DNA from: Nymphaea colorata
Lineage: Eukaryota > Streptophyta > Magnoliopsida > Nymphaeales > Nymphaeaceae
Length of the DNA stretch: 64,000 nt
Reading direction: 5' to 3'
Assembly: GCF_008831285.2 (NCBI RefSeq)
Contig: NC_045148.1
Span: forward strand, 23,440,283-23,504,282
Shown here: in pieces, positions 1-11,635 of the stretch
How the letters are laid out: every line of letters begins with the position of its first letter
Numbering within the stretch: position 1 is the stretch's first letter
Program-made: the position numbers and the translations under genes
The notes under the pieces: model-generated
Seen by the model: only the letters and a program-made list of their open reading frames with translations
Database searches by the model: none
What the model was told of the DNA's origin: nothing

Positions 1-960
1 TTACATGAATCACTGAACATGTCCTGCTTGCAAGATACACCCAGAATGATTTCAATTGAAAGCAGAGACTAGAGAGTAAATAAGTAATTAGTTTGGGAAA
101 AAAAGAAATTAACATAACACCATAAGAAAAAACAGTTCTTTGTGACCAACTTAAGCATAAAATGCTTATTCATGTGCATATATTTGTACTAGAAGCACTA
201 AATTAGCATGTGTCAGAGGAATGCAAAATGAGAAACTAATTGATGAACATATTAACAATTAAAATCATCAACCTTTGAGCTGCATTGTCTGTCTCTTCAT
301 TATCTATGCATTTTAGCTCGTTTTCATCAAAGCCTGTGCCCAAGCATGAAGTCTCAGGCGCTGTAAACAAATTGGTGCCAAAGTCATCAAAGTTATCCAT
401 ATCAACATTCTGCAATTATCGAAAGAAGACAAAAATTAGTCATGGACTAGCACTATCAGTCTTCTTGTTTCCCAAAAACAGATAACATATAACTAGACGA
501 TAAGGAATAAGTTATCTAAAGCATAATTATTTCCAGTTAGTTAAAACACCAAGCACTTATTCACATTTGCTTCTGTTCTCGGGACCAGGGTTAGTATGGA
601 ATCAGGAGCGAGTAGAGAGACCCCTACAAATTTTTGGAAGTAGGAACCAAGAAATGAACTGGAAGTGACCCAAAAGTAGATCATGAACAAACGAGAGCTA
701 AGTACCAAGTTAAGAAACAACTAGCCAGCAAAAAATATAACTTATAAACAAAGATCAAACATTCAAGTTTCAAACTCCAAACTTTTTGCATAATTAAGTT
801 TTAAGCTTGGGCAAATATTTATATAGAGTGGGATTAATCGGATCAAGGTTTTTAAATAGAGTGAGATTATGCAACTACTATAGTCAACTCCTCCCATAGA
901 GTGGGATTATTAGCTACCCCTTTCTGAAAGCTAAAAGTGAAAAGGAAGAAATTGCATTGA
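1..960. other. AT-rich DNA with one possible exon
   Basis: Mostly AT-rich sequence without a long reading frame. The only segment with exon-like properties is the minus-strand piece at 273-409, listed separately. No transposon ends or RNA genes were recognised. Confidence 0.5.
273..409 (-). CDS. Possible internal exon, unknown protein
   Basis: Read on the minus strand, this 137-bp segment is open. It is preceded by an acceptor-like AATTGCAG and followed by a donor-like AAG|GTTGAT. The peptide is acidic and low in repeats, with segments such as VDMDNFDDFGTNLF and GFDENELKCIDNEE. I do not recognise the family. If it is real, the rest of the gene lies left of position 1 or right of 409 in exons I cannot trace. 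Basis: splice-like borders and non-random composition only. It could equally be a chance open stretch. Confidence 0.25.
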
Positions 961-1960
961 TTTAGCCTTTGGAACCTCGGTTCTTGAGGATAGTCGAAGC
1001 AAATGTGTTTACTGCTCTTCTTGCGTCAATCACATTATAAACAAAAGATGCAGTTCTTACGGCCGCCGTGTGCCTTCTTCTTATCCGTTTGACTTCATCG
1101 CAGAGGCCAGAAACAAGAAACCGCCTGATAGCTGATGAGAACTCCGTTCTTCGATACATATGTGAGAGACGTTCATGGGGATGGTTGACGACTGATGATG
1201 ATGAGGATGTAAACAATTTCAAGAACTTGCACCGATCGGGTACGTATCCCTAATTGGTGGTTTATGCAGCAGGAAGGAAATGCTACACACTACGGAAGAC
1301 CGGAAAACTTTGGTGAGCCTCCGGCCGTCAAAGGCCAAATTCACATTTCCTTCATGGTTGCTCGTGCGGTCTATTCTAGCCTTCGTCCTGCGGTCATTTC
1401 TTAAAAGGAATTCTCAAAACCCTTTTGTTAATGTATTTTTAATTGAGAGGGACAAAAGAGTCATCTTTGTATGTGGATAGAGAATGATGCTCCAGCTGGC
1501 TCATATTTATGGCTATTTAAAATCACGCGGCTTGGTAGGAGGACCACATGAAAAAAAAATGTAAACTACATGAAAAAAATATCTCACATTTTGTTTTCCT
1601 CAGAACCCTGTTTAGTTTTAAATGAGTGAGAAAAAGAAGTTTGCAACAGTTGCCTGAATGGGAAGCACAGTTCTGGTCACAAGGAAGATGGCTTCTTTCT
1701 TTAAATGGTGCTCTCAAGACACTTCAAAAGCACCTTACTGTTTGCTTTCCAATGTGCTTCCAAGCCCCATTCGTAATTCTGCTACTCCCGCTTGGGACAA
1801 GTTTCCAAACTCAGGTGTTGCCACTGTGAGTGCGCTGGCCTGAGGGACAGCAAGAATGCTCAGTTAATAATCTTTTAATGTTTAGCATTTATGTTGTTCT
1901 GCATGAATACTTAGTATATGTCATGCATAAACGTATAGTTACATAGTTACCTACATGTTT
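960..1960. other. Locally GC-richer DNA, no recognised gene
   Basis: The stretch 960-1470 is clearly less AT-rich than its surroundings and holds short overlapping open frames on both strands. The minus frame at 962-1222 is Arg/Ser-rich (for example VKRIRRRHTAAVRTASF). No domain, splice context or family could be assigned. 1470-1960 is ordinary AT-rich sequence. Confidence 0.4.
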
Positions 1961-2702
1961 ATGTTAATGTATACGGATATATAAATATACATATATCATA
2001 TACGTCATATATTTTATGTATTATATATATATTATACATTTACATATACGTTATATAGTAAAATACTACATTTATGATGTCATATATACATTACATATAT
2101 AATATATTCATATAAATATACATATTACTATACATATATATATATTTATAGTCATATATACATATACATATTTATGTCATATACTATAATATTATATACG
2201 TACAACTATATGTACACTTTATATACACAATATATTACATGTACTACATATATGTAATATAAACATGAATGTATTATATATATATATATATATATATATC
2301 TGTGTGTGTGTATGTGCGTGTGTGTGTATTATATATGTTACATAACATATATATACATATATAATAAATTATGTATTGCATATGTAATATAACATGTTAT
2401 AAAGTAAGCACATGGGTGCACGAACTATGGTGGCGTACCCGCACCGATGCGGGTGCAGCCTAGCACGTCATTCGACTCGATCAAACCTAATGGGATGCTC
2501 CAGACGACATTTGTTATTCTTTTCTCTTGTTTTTTTTTTTTGCCTTCTCCTATCTTTTCCTCTTCCTTTTTCCTTCCTCTCTCTCTCTCCCCCTCCCCCC
2601 CTTTACTCTAGTTAATAAAACTTTGAATTTTCATGAGATTAAGATAAGCTTGATAAAAAAATTAAAAATATACACAAATAAATTACATATATAACAAATA
2701 AC

Positions 2703-2758
<56 letters not shown>

Positions 2759-2915
2759 TCCTGCCGCACCCGCACCCATGTGACATAGATGCATACTATA
2801 TAACATAGTTACATACTATGGATATATACAAGTGTAATCATATTAATGTATTACATCATATATATATATATATACACAACATACATATATAAACATATAT
2901 ATATACAACACACAC

Positions 2916-2954
<39 letters not shown>

Positions 2955-3200
2955 ATATTACATATATATGTATGTATATGCATAATATGTATAACATTTG
3001 AAACTAGATATGTATGTACATATGTACTATATTATACTATAATATAATGGTTATACAAATATGTGGAATATAATACATATATCTATTATATATATGATAT
3101 GTGTATGCTTATATAGTATGTGATATGTCAATATACGTATATAGATAAACGTTAACATATATACAAACATGTATGTAGTATATATTTTATAGTATACTGT
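1960..3200. repeat. AT microsatellite field
   Basis: About 1.2 kb dominated by TATA/ATAT/ACATAT runs. It includes a (TA)n tract near 2275-2300, a long uninterrupted (AT)n tract near 2704-2756, and further tracts near 2853-2875 and 2920-2950. A short island at 2405-2620 is GC/CT-rich and ends in a CT/C-rich tract (2575-2605). The words CACATGGGTGC..CCGCACC at 2410-2445 and CCGCACCCGCACCCATG at 2763-2779 are inverted around the interior, which may mark a mobile insertion that gained AT tracts. No gene is visible. Confidence 0.85.
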
Positions 3201-3666
3201 ACATATCAACAAATGAATTTGAATGTGGACTGAATGTGTGAGAACTTTGTCTCAGCAACCAGCTTATAGTGTTCAGGTGCTACACAATATGCAAGGAAAA
3301 GAAAGAAGAGTTAGCAAAGAAGCCACATTGCAATGAGATGCACTACAAGAACTAATGCAAACGGTGGGCTACTTTAATGACAAACTAACTACCCTAGAGA
3401 TTTTATAAAGAAAAGTTCCACATGTCAACAACATCGAAGTTCAATGTGGCTACTTTAATTTGTCTCAAAGTGAAGAGCCAGTTCGGAGGTCGAGTTTTGT
3501 GAAGTCTGCAAAAGTTGCATGTTTAGGTCAAGAAAATGGTGGGCTACATAGTAAGAAAATGAATGCCAAAGGCTGCAAAATAAGCATATGGGGTCATAGT
3601 CCAGCATTCCAAGGAGGACTACTTGAAAATGCACTACAAGAACTAATGCAAAGGTGGGCTACCTCG
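3200..3666. other. Retroelement-like leader with short internal repeat
   Basis: The phrase ACTACAAGAACTAATGCAAA with following GGTGGGCTAC occurs twice, near 3343 and 3634, so part of this stretch is an imperfect direct duplication about 290 bp apart. It lies directly left of a primer-binding-site-like sequence. It is therefore probably the leader of a minus-strand LTR element, but no gag frame is readable. Confidence 0.35.
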
Positions 3667-3678
3667 GCTCTGATACCA
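3667..3678 (-). other. Primer-binding-site-like sequence (tRNA-iMet)
   Basis: On the minus strand it reads TGGTATCAGAGC, the classic plant LTR-retrotransposon primer site complementary to the 3' end of initiator tRNA-Met. An LTR-like block begins a few bases to its right (3683), the order expected for a minus-strand element. Confidence 0.6.
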
Positions 3679-3682
3679 CCAC

Positions 3683-4640
3683 TGCTGTGACCCACCAGGC
3701 CCGTTGAGCAGGGCTCCATTCTGCTGTTGCGGGAACAACAGTCTTAGAAACATGTGGTTGTAAAACCTGTTGTTCCGACCGATTCTGGCCACTTCTCCGG
3801 TTGAGCTCCAGTGCGATGGAAGTGCAACTCCCAGACTATGCTACACGTCTGATTTTATGATGAGAGGACGTTGGTGGAGACAATGCCGAATTTTTAAATC
3901 AACTGTTGGAAGTCTGGTTGCCCTGCCTATCTCGAGGAGCTTCAATGTTCTGCCAAAGATAGGGTTAGCTTCACCTCTACAAATTTGGATTTTGCTCAGA
4001 TTTCCTCGTGCTATGGTTTGTTGGAACCGTGAGGAAGAAGGAAGATGATGAACACACTCTTTTGGATTTTCGGCACTGAATCCAAAGTTATGGCCCTATG
4101 AAAAGAGATACGTTCTGCCACAACAAGGTCTGCAGTCTCAAAAACAGGGGATCGGAAAAGCTTTGATTTTGGCTGGCTACAACATTAGTTCCGGTCGAAC
4201 ACCGGTGTGCTGGAAGTGGGACTCCCAGGTAGTGCTGCATGTTCGATTTCCCGACGAAAGGGGTCTATGGAATCAATGCCGATCTTTCAATGTTGGAAGC
4301 AGTAATTGTCGGGCTGTTCCACGCGTAGGATTGAGCTGCATCCAAGGCTGCCAACAGGCAAGCGGAAATCACCGGATTCTGGCCAACAAGTTGAGCATCG
4401 ATGCATTAGAAAGAGGACTCCAAGATGATGCTTCTTGTGCAATCTTGAGGTGAGGGAATGATCGAGGAGATAACTCTGAATTTTTGAATGTGTGAGACAG
4501 TGGTTGGTCGGCCTGCTCCTTACGCTGAAGAAGAAATCACAGCTAGGGGAGGCGGCCGGGAATCTAGATATTGCGGCCAGCTCTGGTGACGGTTCCTGTC
4601 GAGCTTGGGCTTGTTGGAACCGTAGCATGCAGAGGATTAG
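3683..4640 (-). repeat. LTR-like block, left copy (decayed)
   Basis: Starts TGCTGTGACCC beside the primer site. About 3977-4625 aligns with 9058-9690; both share TTTCCTCGTGCTATGGTTTG, GGCCCT.TGAA and GAATTTTTGAATGTGTGAGA. By eye identity is roughly 80 percent, so the pair is old. It is most simply one LTR of a decayed minus-strand retroelement. No coding content. Confidence 0.5.
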
Positions 4641-6806
4641 GCCAAAGAACTGAGAAAGACACCTGGACCTATCACCGATGAGCCACCAAACAATGCTTCC
4701 TACTGTTGAAGAGGCCTGTCACCGTGAGGGGTTGACAGGGTGGAGTACTCGTTTCATCGGCGTTGATTAACACTGCTGGCAGGCTCTCAGATCCATAGAG
4801 AAAACTGCCCGGAGGGGCCTGAAGTGGTTGGAGATGGGAAGAATCATCGGAAATGCAGCTCCTTTCTTCCGCTGTTATGTGGATTACTGTCTACCGCCGG
4901 AACAGCAGGTCGAGGCTTATGGTCAAGGTGGTGTTTATCACCACTGGTAAATTCAACAAGAAAAGGGTTTTGTAGAGGAGAGGACTGCCTGCATTCTGCC
5001 GACCAAGAAAAGCTACCGTCTGACCGAATGATGTTGTCTGGCCGCCAGTTGTCCATGCCCTCACAATGGGAACCCACACCGCTGCACACTGGAACCGTGC
5101 TGTCGCTTGGAGCAGGTCGCCGGAGGTTGGAAGCTACCATACGTCATCCTCCTCCTCGTGCTAGAAGCTGAATGGTTGAACCGGTTCAGTCGATCGTTTG
5201 ATCACTTGACTAGGCGTCTCATCCCGGGTTGCATACAAAAATCGGGTGATACAGATTATAAGTTGGGTCCAGGACTAAGGCCAACCCATTACATCGATCC
5301 AACTCAAAAAGGGAGTGCGGGTCTGAGCTTTGGATTTATAGACTACCCAAACTCGGCCCGAGGTACGTGTTCCAGACCCATGTCTATGAGGCTTGTGTTG
5401 CCCAGTGTCCCACTGCTGTGTCCCCAACACCATGCCTTGTCCCCCATACACAAGGATGTGTCCCGCTTGGAGACGTGTTGGTTGTGTCATGCAACTGTGC
5501 CTCATGTGGTTGTGTCCTGCATCACAAGAGGAATGTGTCTCACCCAGAACTCATGCTGAACGAGCATCACTCAACCCATTAACCGAACAAGGTTGAGTTC
5601 ACCTTGGTTGCACCTGGCCGAGTGCTAGGTCAACTTTGGCTGTCGTTTGCTGAAGTTGCAGGTCGCTCAAGGCCTGTATTTGGCCCGTAGCTGGATTCTT
5701 GCATTAAACTGACGCCTGGCCTGATGTCGGCCCATTGTTAACCTCCCTAGCAACGGAGAGGCCCTTTGGGAAATGAAGCAAGTGGCTGCCCTTGCCTGGC
5801 CCAGCAGTGATGAGTCTTGCAGCCATGCCTCCGTCCGCCTGCACCGTCGTCGCTGGCCGACGGTAGGATCAAATTAGATCCACCCCTCTTAAATGGAGCC
5901 TGCCCTCAAGCTCCTTGGAGTCTTGCCTGTCACCATGACGGCAAGCACTCCCTAAGTGGTGCTTCCTTCCGCCGGGGTCCCAAAGAAGATGTCTCTGCTT
6001 CCCAGCCATGGTAGGGTGGTTTTTTATAGAACTGCCCCAGCTGTAATGATGCTAGCTCACCCTTTGCTGCCGAGGATGTAAGCTCTTCAGTTTAGTTTCC
6101 ATCAGCCCTTTTTGTTCCAAGCGAGCATTGACCTTACCAATGAAGTTCTCCCATGATAGCTCTTCGGTAGGAAGAAGACTGCACTATGGCACGCTTCTGC
6201 CTTGAGCTTCTTCTAACTCGTGCCCCATGTTGGTCATCCGAAACCTGCCCCTACCGGTGGAGTCTTCGCATAACCTAAAGCCAATGGAGGGACAACACCT
6301 TTGTCTTCCTGCTCAAGGATAGAGGACTGATTACGCCTGAGGTTCCACCACCATATGTTGTGACTGGCAACGGTGCAGCCACCCCTCCTAGGCTGCTGCA
6401 ACACATTTCTGGAAGGAGCTACGCTAAGTGGTATGTGTGTTGGAGGTTGGTGATGCCACCTTTGAAGTCCTCCAATGAACCTCGTTGACTGCGGTGGTTG
6501 CGGGTGCCCAGGCATAAGCTGTGCTCCTTGGTTGAGGATTTTCTTCCTCTCGGCCTGAGATGACATTGCTCATTTAGCTGTGGGCTGGTCACTTCCCTTA
6601 GCCTGTACACTGGTTCCTTTCCTCCGGTTTTTTTTCTGTTGGAGGCTGCTACTCCTTGGTCGGAATCAGCCATTACTAAGCTCACGACATTCTCAGCTTG
6701 GCTGCTGGGCTGTAAGGCATAGATGGTCATGTCTTCATCTTCCTCCTTAAGGATTTTCTTAGTTATGTCAAGGAGGTGGGCGTAATCTCTATTGAGCAGT
6801 CCCAGC
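4640..6806 (-). mobile_element. Decayed retroelement interior
   Basis: This lies between the two LTR-like blocks and is less AT-rich than the flanks. On the minus strand, near 5880-5935, is CTTGAGGGCAGGCTCC followed by AAGAGGGGTGGA. This resembles the CTTGAGGACAAG..GGGGGTGGA motif that follows the pol frame in many plant Ty3-gypsy elements. A minus frame at 6419-6829 and another at 6234-6566 could be gag/pol debris, but I found no RT, integrase, protease or zinc-knuckle motif. A plus frame at 5107-5559 was considered and has no recognisable domain. The assignment is inferred from context. Confidence 0.35.
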
Positions 6807-8378
6807 CAGTGCTGTAAAAGGCGTAGCATATCGCGTATCGGTCAGGCCAACCTATACGCTATATCGTAACGTATCACACATATCGTAAATTTAATTTTCT
6901 AATTTTTTTTTTTAAAAAAAAAAAGAACATAAAAAATTAGAAAAAATAAGCAAAAAATCAGAAAAAATTAAGAAAAATGTATTGAAAGGAACATTCATGT
7001 ATATGAACAACACATTCCAAAATAAGAAATCAGAGATTCAAAATGACATAATGAGCATCAGTCTTATTCTCTTAGCATGCTGAAGAGAATTAGATTACAT
7101 CACAATTCATATGTTCGAAACATGTTGTTATCATCTTTCATGATTCAACGATAATCCTCGTCATCTGCAGCATCATCTTCATTTTCTTCATCAATTGCTT
7201 CTATCCCTCTGTTGGAATCTCACCAACATTCAATTGCTCCCCAGCCTCTTCTTCTTCAATAATCTCTGTTGCTCCTTCAATGTTCAACAATCAAGATCGT
7301 CCTTGTCAAGGATTGAGGATGGTTCTTCTTCAACCCAAGAATCTAATACTTCAAAATGGTCAAGGCTGATAGGATCATATTGAGTGTGATGCTTCCTCAT
7401 AGATGTTTCTTCTATTTGCCTAAAGTGTAACAAGAGAAAAAATTAACAAATTGTTAAAAATTAAAATATATATTAGAATTGGCTATTTTGCATAACAGAT
7501 GTATTTAATTTACTTTGTCTCAACTTCATATTATAACGAACGTAAACAAGGTCATTCAAACTTTTATGTTCTAGCCTATTCCTTTTCTTGCTGTGGATGT
7601 GCTGAAATACACTCCAATTTTCTTCACATTCAGTTGCACTACATGTTTGGTTGAGGATTCTCATTACAAGCTTTGTTAATTCTGGAAAATCAAGCCCAAA
7701 CCTATCACACCACAAATCTAATAACAGATGGAAAAAAAGTATAATGTCCCTTTGTGAAATACCAGGACACAAAGATGACCTGCATCGAATTGCTGTCTCC
7801 CTCCCCATGCTACTAGAACCAGTATCATATTTGTTGATCGACACATGGATATTTTCTTGTTCTCTATAATCACTTACTAATATCTCAATACAATCCAACA
7901 TGCCATACTCGACCTCTCGGTTCTTCTTAAAAGTGGGAAGATATCTAATAGCAGGATTTAGGTAGTAGGCTGCTGCATGAAGTGGGCGATGAAGATGGCT
8001 AGACCACCTTTCATCTATAATCTTCCATATAGGCACGTACAACTTTTTTTATCCCTTCATATTATCCCTAATGGCCTCTTTTGTTATGGCCATAGCCTCA
8101 TATAAATATCCAATAGAAGGTTTATCTTCACTGTCAACTAATCTAAGGACTTTCACTAGAGGTACACAAATCTTCAATAAGTTCACATATGATTCCCAAA
8201 AGTCACCATTGAATATGGTATCCACGACTGTCGTGGTCTTTCTTTTATAGGCATGTGGATATGCAGCCCAATCATCACTTGAAAACATCTGCCTGAGAGG
8301 ATTTCTTTGCTTGACTATACCCTGTACAATCAAAACATTTGTAGCAAACCATGTTTGTGTAGGTCGAATCTGTAACAC
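6807..8378 (-). mobile_element. hAT transposon remnant
   Basis: It carries a broken hAT transposase gene on the minus strand. Near its left border stands CAGTGCTGTAAAAGGCG, a hAT-like terminus, followed by TATCG-rich subterminal sequence (6825-6890) and an A/T-rich stretch. The right end is truncated near 8378, and no matching terminal repeat or 8-bp target duplication was found there. It sits inside retroelement-derived DNA, so it probably inserted into an older LTR element. Confidence 0.6.
7284..8378 (-). pseudogene. hAT transposase, C-terminal half, broken
   Basis: The frame runs from 8378 down to 7473 and carries the C-terminal part of a plant hAT transposase. First come DUF659-downstream motifs (WFATNVLIVQG, LRQMFSSDDWAAY). 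Then comes the hAT dimerisation region (RILNQTCSATECEENWSVF, KKRNRLEHKSLNDLVYVRYN), which in living elements helps form the active RNase H-like transposase multimer. An in-frame TAA splits it near 8053 (NMKG*KKLYVPIWKIID). A short exon at 7284-7419, after an acceptor TTTAG, encodes the usual acidic tail (HTQYDPISLDHFEVLDSW) and ends at TGA 7286-7284. The N-terminal BED zinc finger and first catalytic Asp region are absent, so the gene is dead. Confidence 0.8.
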
Positions 8379-8488
8379 CTCGAATGTTTAGTCTCGTATT
8401 AAAGATTATGAGGAATCTTCACGGGTCTCTCCCACGTTGCAGGGGCCAATCTTCTAGTGTGTTTTGGAGTCATCGTGGGTGTGCCTAT

Positions 8489-8500
8489 GCTCTGATACCA
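8489..8500 (-). other. Primer-binding-site-like sequence (tRNA-iMet), second copy
   Basis: Minus strand TGGTATCAGAGC, identical to the site at 3667-3678. It is followed on its right by a second LTR-like block starting TGATATGACCACCC at 8504. Confidence 0.6.
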
Positions 8501-8503
8501 CTA

Positions 8504-9700
8504 ATGATATGACCACCCGGCTGAGGCGCTGCCAAGCAGACACTACTGCCTTGGATTACCTTTGGAAATGGCTACCAAAAACTGAACTAAGAGAGGTTAA
8601 CTCCTTGTTACGAGCAATGCCCGGCCAGACATGACCCTGGCCTTACAACAACGCCCGATTGGTTACAGAGTTTCCCGACCCAGTCCTACCGCTTACTCAT
8701 GACACTTCAGATATGATTCACTATCGTCCCAACTTCACCAACAGCAGTGGAGGCAGTGAGGTTGCCACATACTGAGACCTTAACTGAGATGCCAAGGTGA
8801 GACTGTAGCAGAAAACGCAGCCGCAGTCATAGTAGCAGAATTCTACCGACGGATAGGGGCAACTTCACTATTCTACAGGTTCGCGCTCGCGGCTCCGATT
8901 CGCTTGTTCTATGGATCTTTGGAATTGCACGGCTGTCAGTGTAATGAAGATCTCAGTCTTGCATCTACCTGCACTGGAATCTGAAGATATGATCTACAGA
9001 TCAGAGATGTATTTCTGTAGTCACAGAGACAGTAGCATAGGAACAGGTGCAGCGTCACACCTCTACAAATTTTGGGTTTTTGCTTGGATTTCCTCGTGCT
9101 ATGGTTTGTTGGAACCGTGAGGAAGTAAGCAAGATGATGAGCTCACTCTTGCAGACTTCCAACACGAGAATCCAAATTTATGGCCCTGTGAACAAATACA
9201 CATTCTGCTACAACAGGGTCTACAGTCTCAGAAACAGGGGACCGAAAAAGCTTCAATTCCAACCAGCTCTAGCATCAGTTCTGGTCGGGCACTGGTGCAT
9301 TGGAAGCAGGACTCCCAGGCGATGCTGCACGTCTGATTTCCCAATGAAAGGGGTCTGCGGAATCAAAATTTTTCAAAGTTGGAAGTGGTAAATGTCGGGT
9401 TGTTTCATGCACAGGATTGAGCAGATGTAGTGGCCGCCAATAGGTGAGCGGGAATCGCCATATTCCGGACAACTCTGATGCATTGGAGAGAGGACTCCCA
9501 GGCGATGCTTCTTGTGCAATCCCGAGGTGAATGGATGATTGAAGAGATAACACCGAATTTTTGAATGTGTGAGACGGTGGTCGGTCGGCCTGCTCCTCAC
9601 GCTGAAGAAGAAATCGCAGCAGGGGGAGGCGGCCAGAAATCTAGAGATTCTAGCGGCTCTGGCGACGGTTCCGATCGAGCTTGGGTTCGTTGGAAACGCA
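8504..9700 (-). repeat. LTR-like block, right copy (decayed)
   Basis: Homologous over about 9058-9690 to 3977-4625. It stands next to its own primer site, so it behaves as the 5' LTR of a minus-strand element whose interior runs leftward. Short open frames in it (8911-9120, 9047-9391, 9373-9726) have counterparts in the left copy and reflect shared LTR sequence, not genes. Confidence 0.5.
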
Positions 9701-9759
9701 ACAATCTCAGGGTTACTCCAGCCCAATATCTACGTGTTGTACTTGTCTTATGAGTTGGT

Positions 9760-11600
9760 TAGATTTTAGTTTTGTTGAGTTGGGCAATTGTTGGTTTGAT
9801 TTTATAGTTCAATCTTTTTGTTTTATTTTATGTTTTACTAGTTTTCTAGACAAGGCTTGTCATCTTTAGTTCTCACTTTTGTTGTAGCATGGGTTGTTTA
9901 GGAGCTTTGTTGACTTATTTGCTTGGTTTTCATTTTTCAATGTTTTTACTCCATTCTTTTGATAAATAAAATCTGATCAAGTCTAGTCCCAAATATGTAT
10001 GTACATGTGCTACTTTAGGCTACTACATATAAGGTATTTGACAATCTTATGATTTCTTTGTGTTCACTATCATGCTCTTGCATCAGCCTGTGTTGGAAAG
10101 AAAAACCAAGAAAGAGAGAATTATAAGAAGCTCAATTTTAAGGAGTATTCAGTTAGCCCCATACATTGTATACTCTACTTGAAGTACCAGTCTCTTGGAA
10201 GTGGAATATCAATAAATTGACATAAGTAAATACTTAACTATCTAGGAAGTCTAGGTAGTGTTGTCCATGGCAGTTTCTAGTTGGGAAAGAATGTTGCTTC
10301 AGGAGTACGGGTGTAAATGGGACGTTAATCTTGGGCTATGAGTTTGGACTATATAGGTCTATGTCATAATGATTCGCCTGGAAAAGTGCCACACCTGTGT
10401 ATGTATCATGCAGCTCAACATAGGTGTAGGACATGGAAAATGATATTTGCTATTTTGAGTCTGTGTGTTTGTATGCATGTATGTTTGTGTAATCAGACAC
10501 TAGTCACAATTCTTGTATGCTTTCGGACCATTAGTCCTCTCAAAAGTACATGTCACTATGGCAAAGTGCATCTACATTGTCAAAAGTGAAAGAAAATAAG
10601 TAACATGGGGAGACAAATGTAGATGCAAAGCTGTTCTCCTCCCATTAGACATTCTTTAAGTCTGTTTGTTTAGTGCCACAATTAAGCCCATTTGTTTAGT
10701 ACCACTAGGAGCAACTGACTTTCAACATCTATTTATAAGGTATTGCTAATGAACTATTTGTTTTTGTATTCACTAATGTTGAACTTGTTTAAATAATAAC
10801 CACCAATTAAGCCTGTTAGTTTCATGGTTCTAGTCTATATATCATAGTTGGCAAACATGTGGATCGTCTGGCCTTGGATTCCCAGGGTGGCTTGACCACT
10901 TATTTGGTCAAGTCATAATTTTTTATAGTATTTTGTTAAAACAAAGAGTGGGTAATGCTAATGAACTATTTGTTTTTGTATTCATCAATGTTAAACTTGT
11001 TTAAATAATAACCACCAATTAAGCATGTTAGTTTCATGGTCCTAGTCTATATGTCATAGTTGGCAAACTTGTGGATCGTCTGACCTTGGATTCCCAGGGT
11101 GGCTTGACCACTTATTTGGTCAAGTCATAATTTTTTATAGTATTTTGTTAAAACATTTTTTATAGTATTTCTTAAAGCAAAGAGTGGGTCCTGAAATGCT
11201 GGAAGTAACATAGTAAGAGAGAGAGAGAGAGAAAGATCAGCAGATAATTGCTGGATATTTCGATTTCAGTTAATGAGATTAGCGAGATGAGTTGTGGGGA
11301 ATAACTTCGAATAACATCTGATTTGGCTTGAGCATGGGTAAAATGACTCAATTTTTACAAGGTCAAAGATTGACTGAAAGCATTGATAAATCAGTTTCAA
11401 ACAAACTGTTCTAGAATTGAGCAAGTCAACCACAAACAGAATGATTCAATCAGAAATAGGTTAGTGCATTGGATGCATAATAATCAGTTGTGATACTGTT
11501 GTTGTACCTGCAGAAGTTCTGCTTAAGTTTTTCAATTTATCATCACTGCAGAAATTGATTGATCTGGTCAGATTGAATTCACAATCAGTTTCTACCCTTC
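9760..11600. other. Intergenic DNA with a local tandem duplication
   Basis: AT-rich sequence without a convincing gene. The only clear structure is the 212-bp direct duplication at 10742-11150, listed separately. A short (GA)n tract lies at 11215-11232. Confidence 0.5.
10742..11150. repeat. Two-copy tandem repeat, 212-bp period
   Basis: TGCTAATGAACTATTTGTTT begins at 10744 and again at 10956. The following ~200 bp match closely in both copies, including GGATTCCCAGGGTGGCTTGA. Each copy contains TTGACCACTTATTTGGTCAA, a 7-bp inverted repeat around a 6-bp loop. Its arms contain TTGACC, the W-box core bound by WRKY factors; regulatory use is only a possibility. Confidence 0.85.
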
Positions 11601-11635
11601 CCTTCAATTAAATTTTGGGCTGGGCTCACAATGTT

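Noticed and set aside
962-1253. Overlapping open frames on both strands in a GC-richer patch
   Set aside because: Arg/Ser-rich, no domain, no splice context, no homologue recognised. Described only as a composition change.
5107-5559. 150-codon plus-strand frame
   Set aside because: Lies within retroelement-derived sequence with overlapping frames on both strands. Cys/His spacing does not match any zinc-binding family I know.
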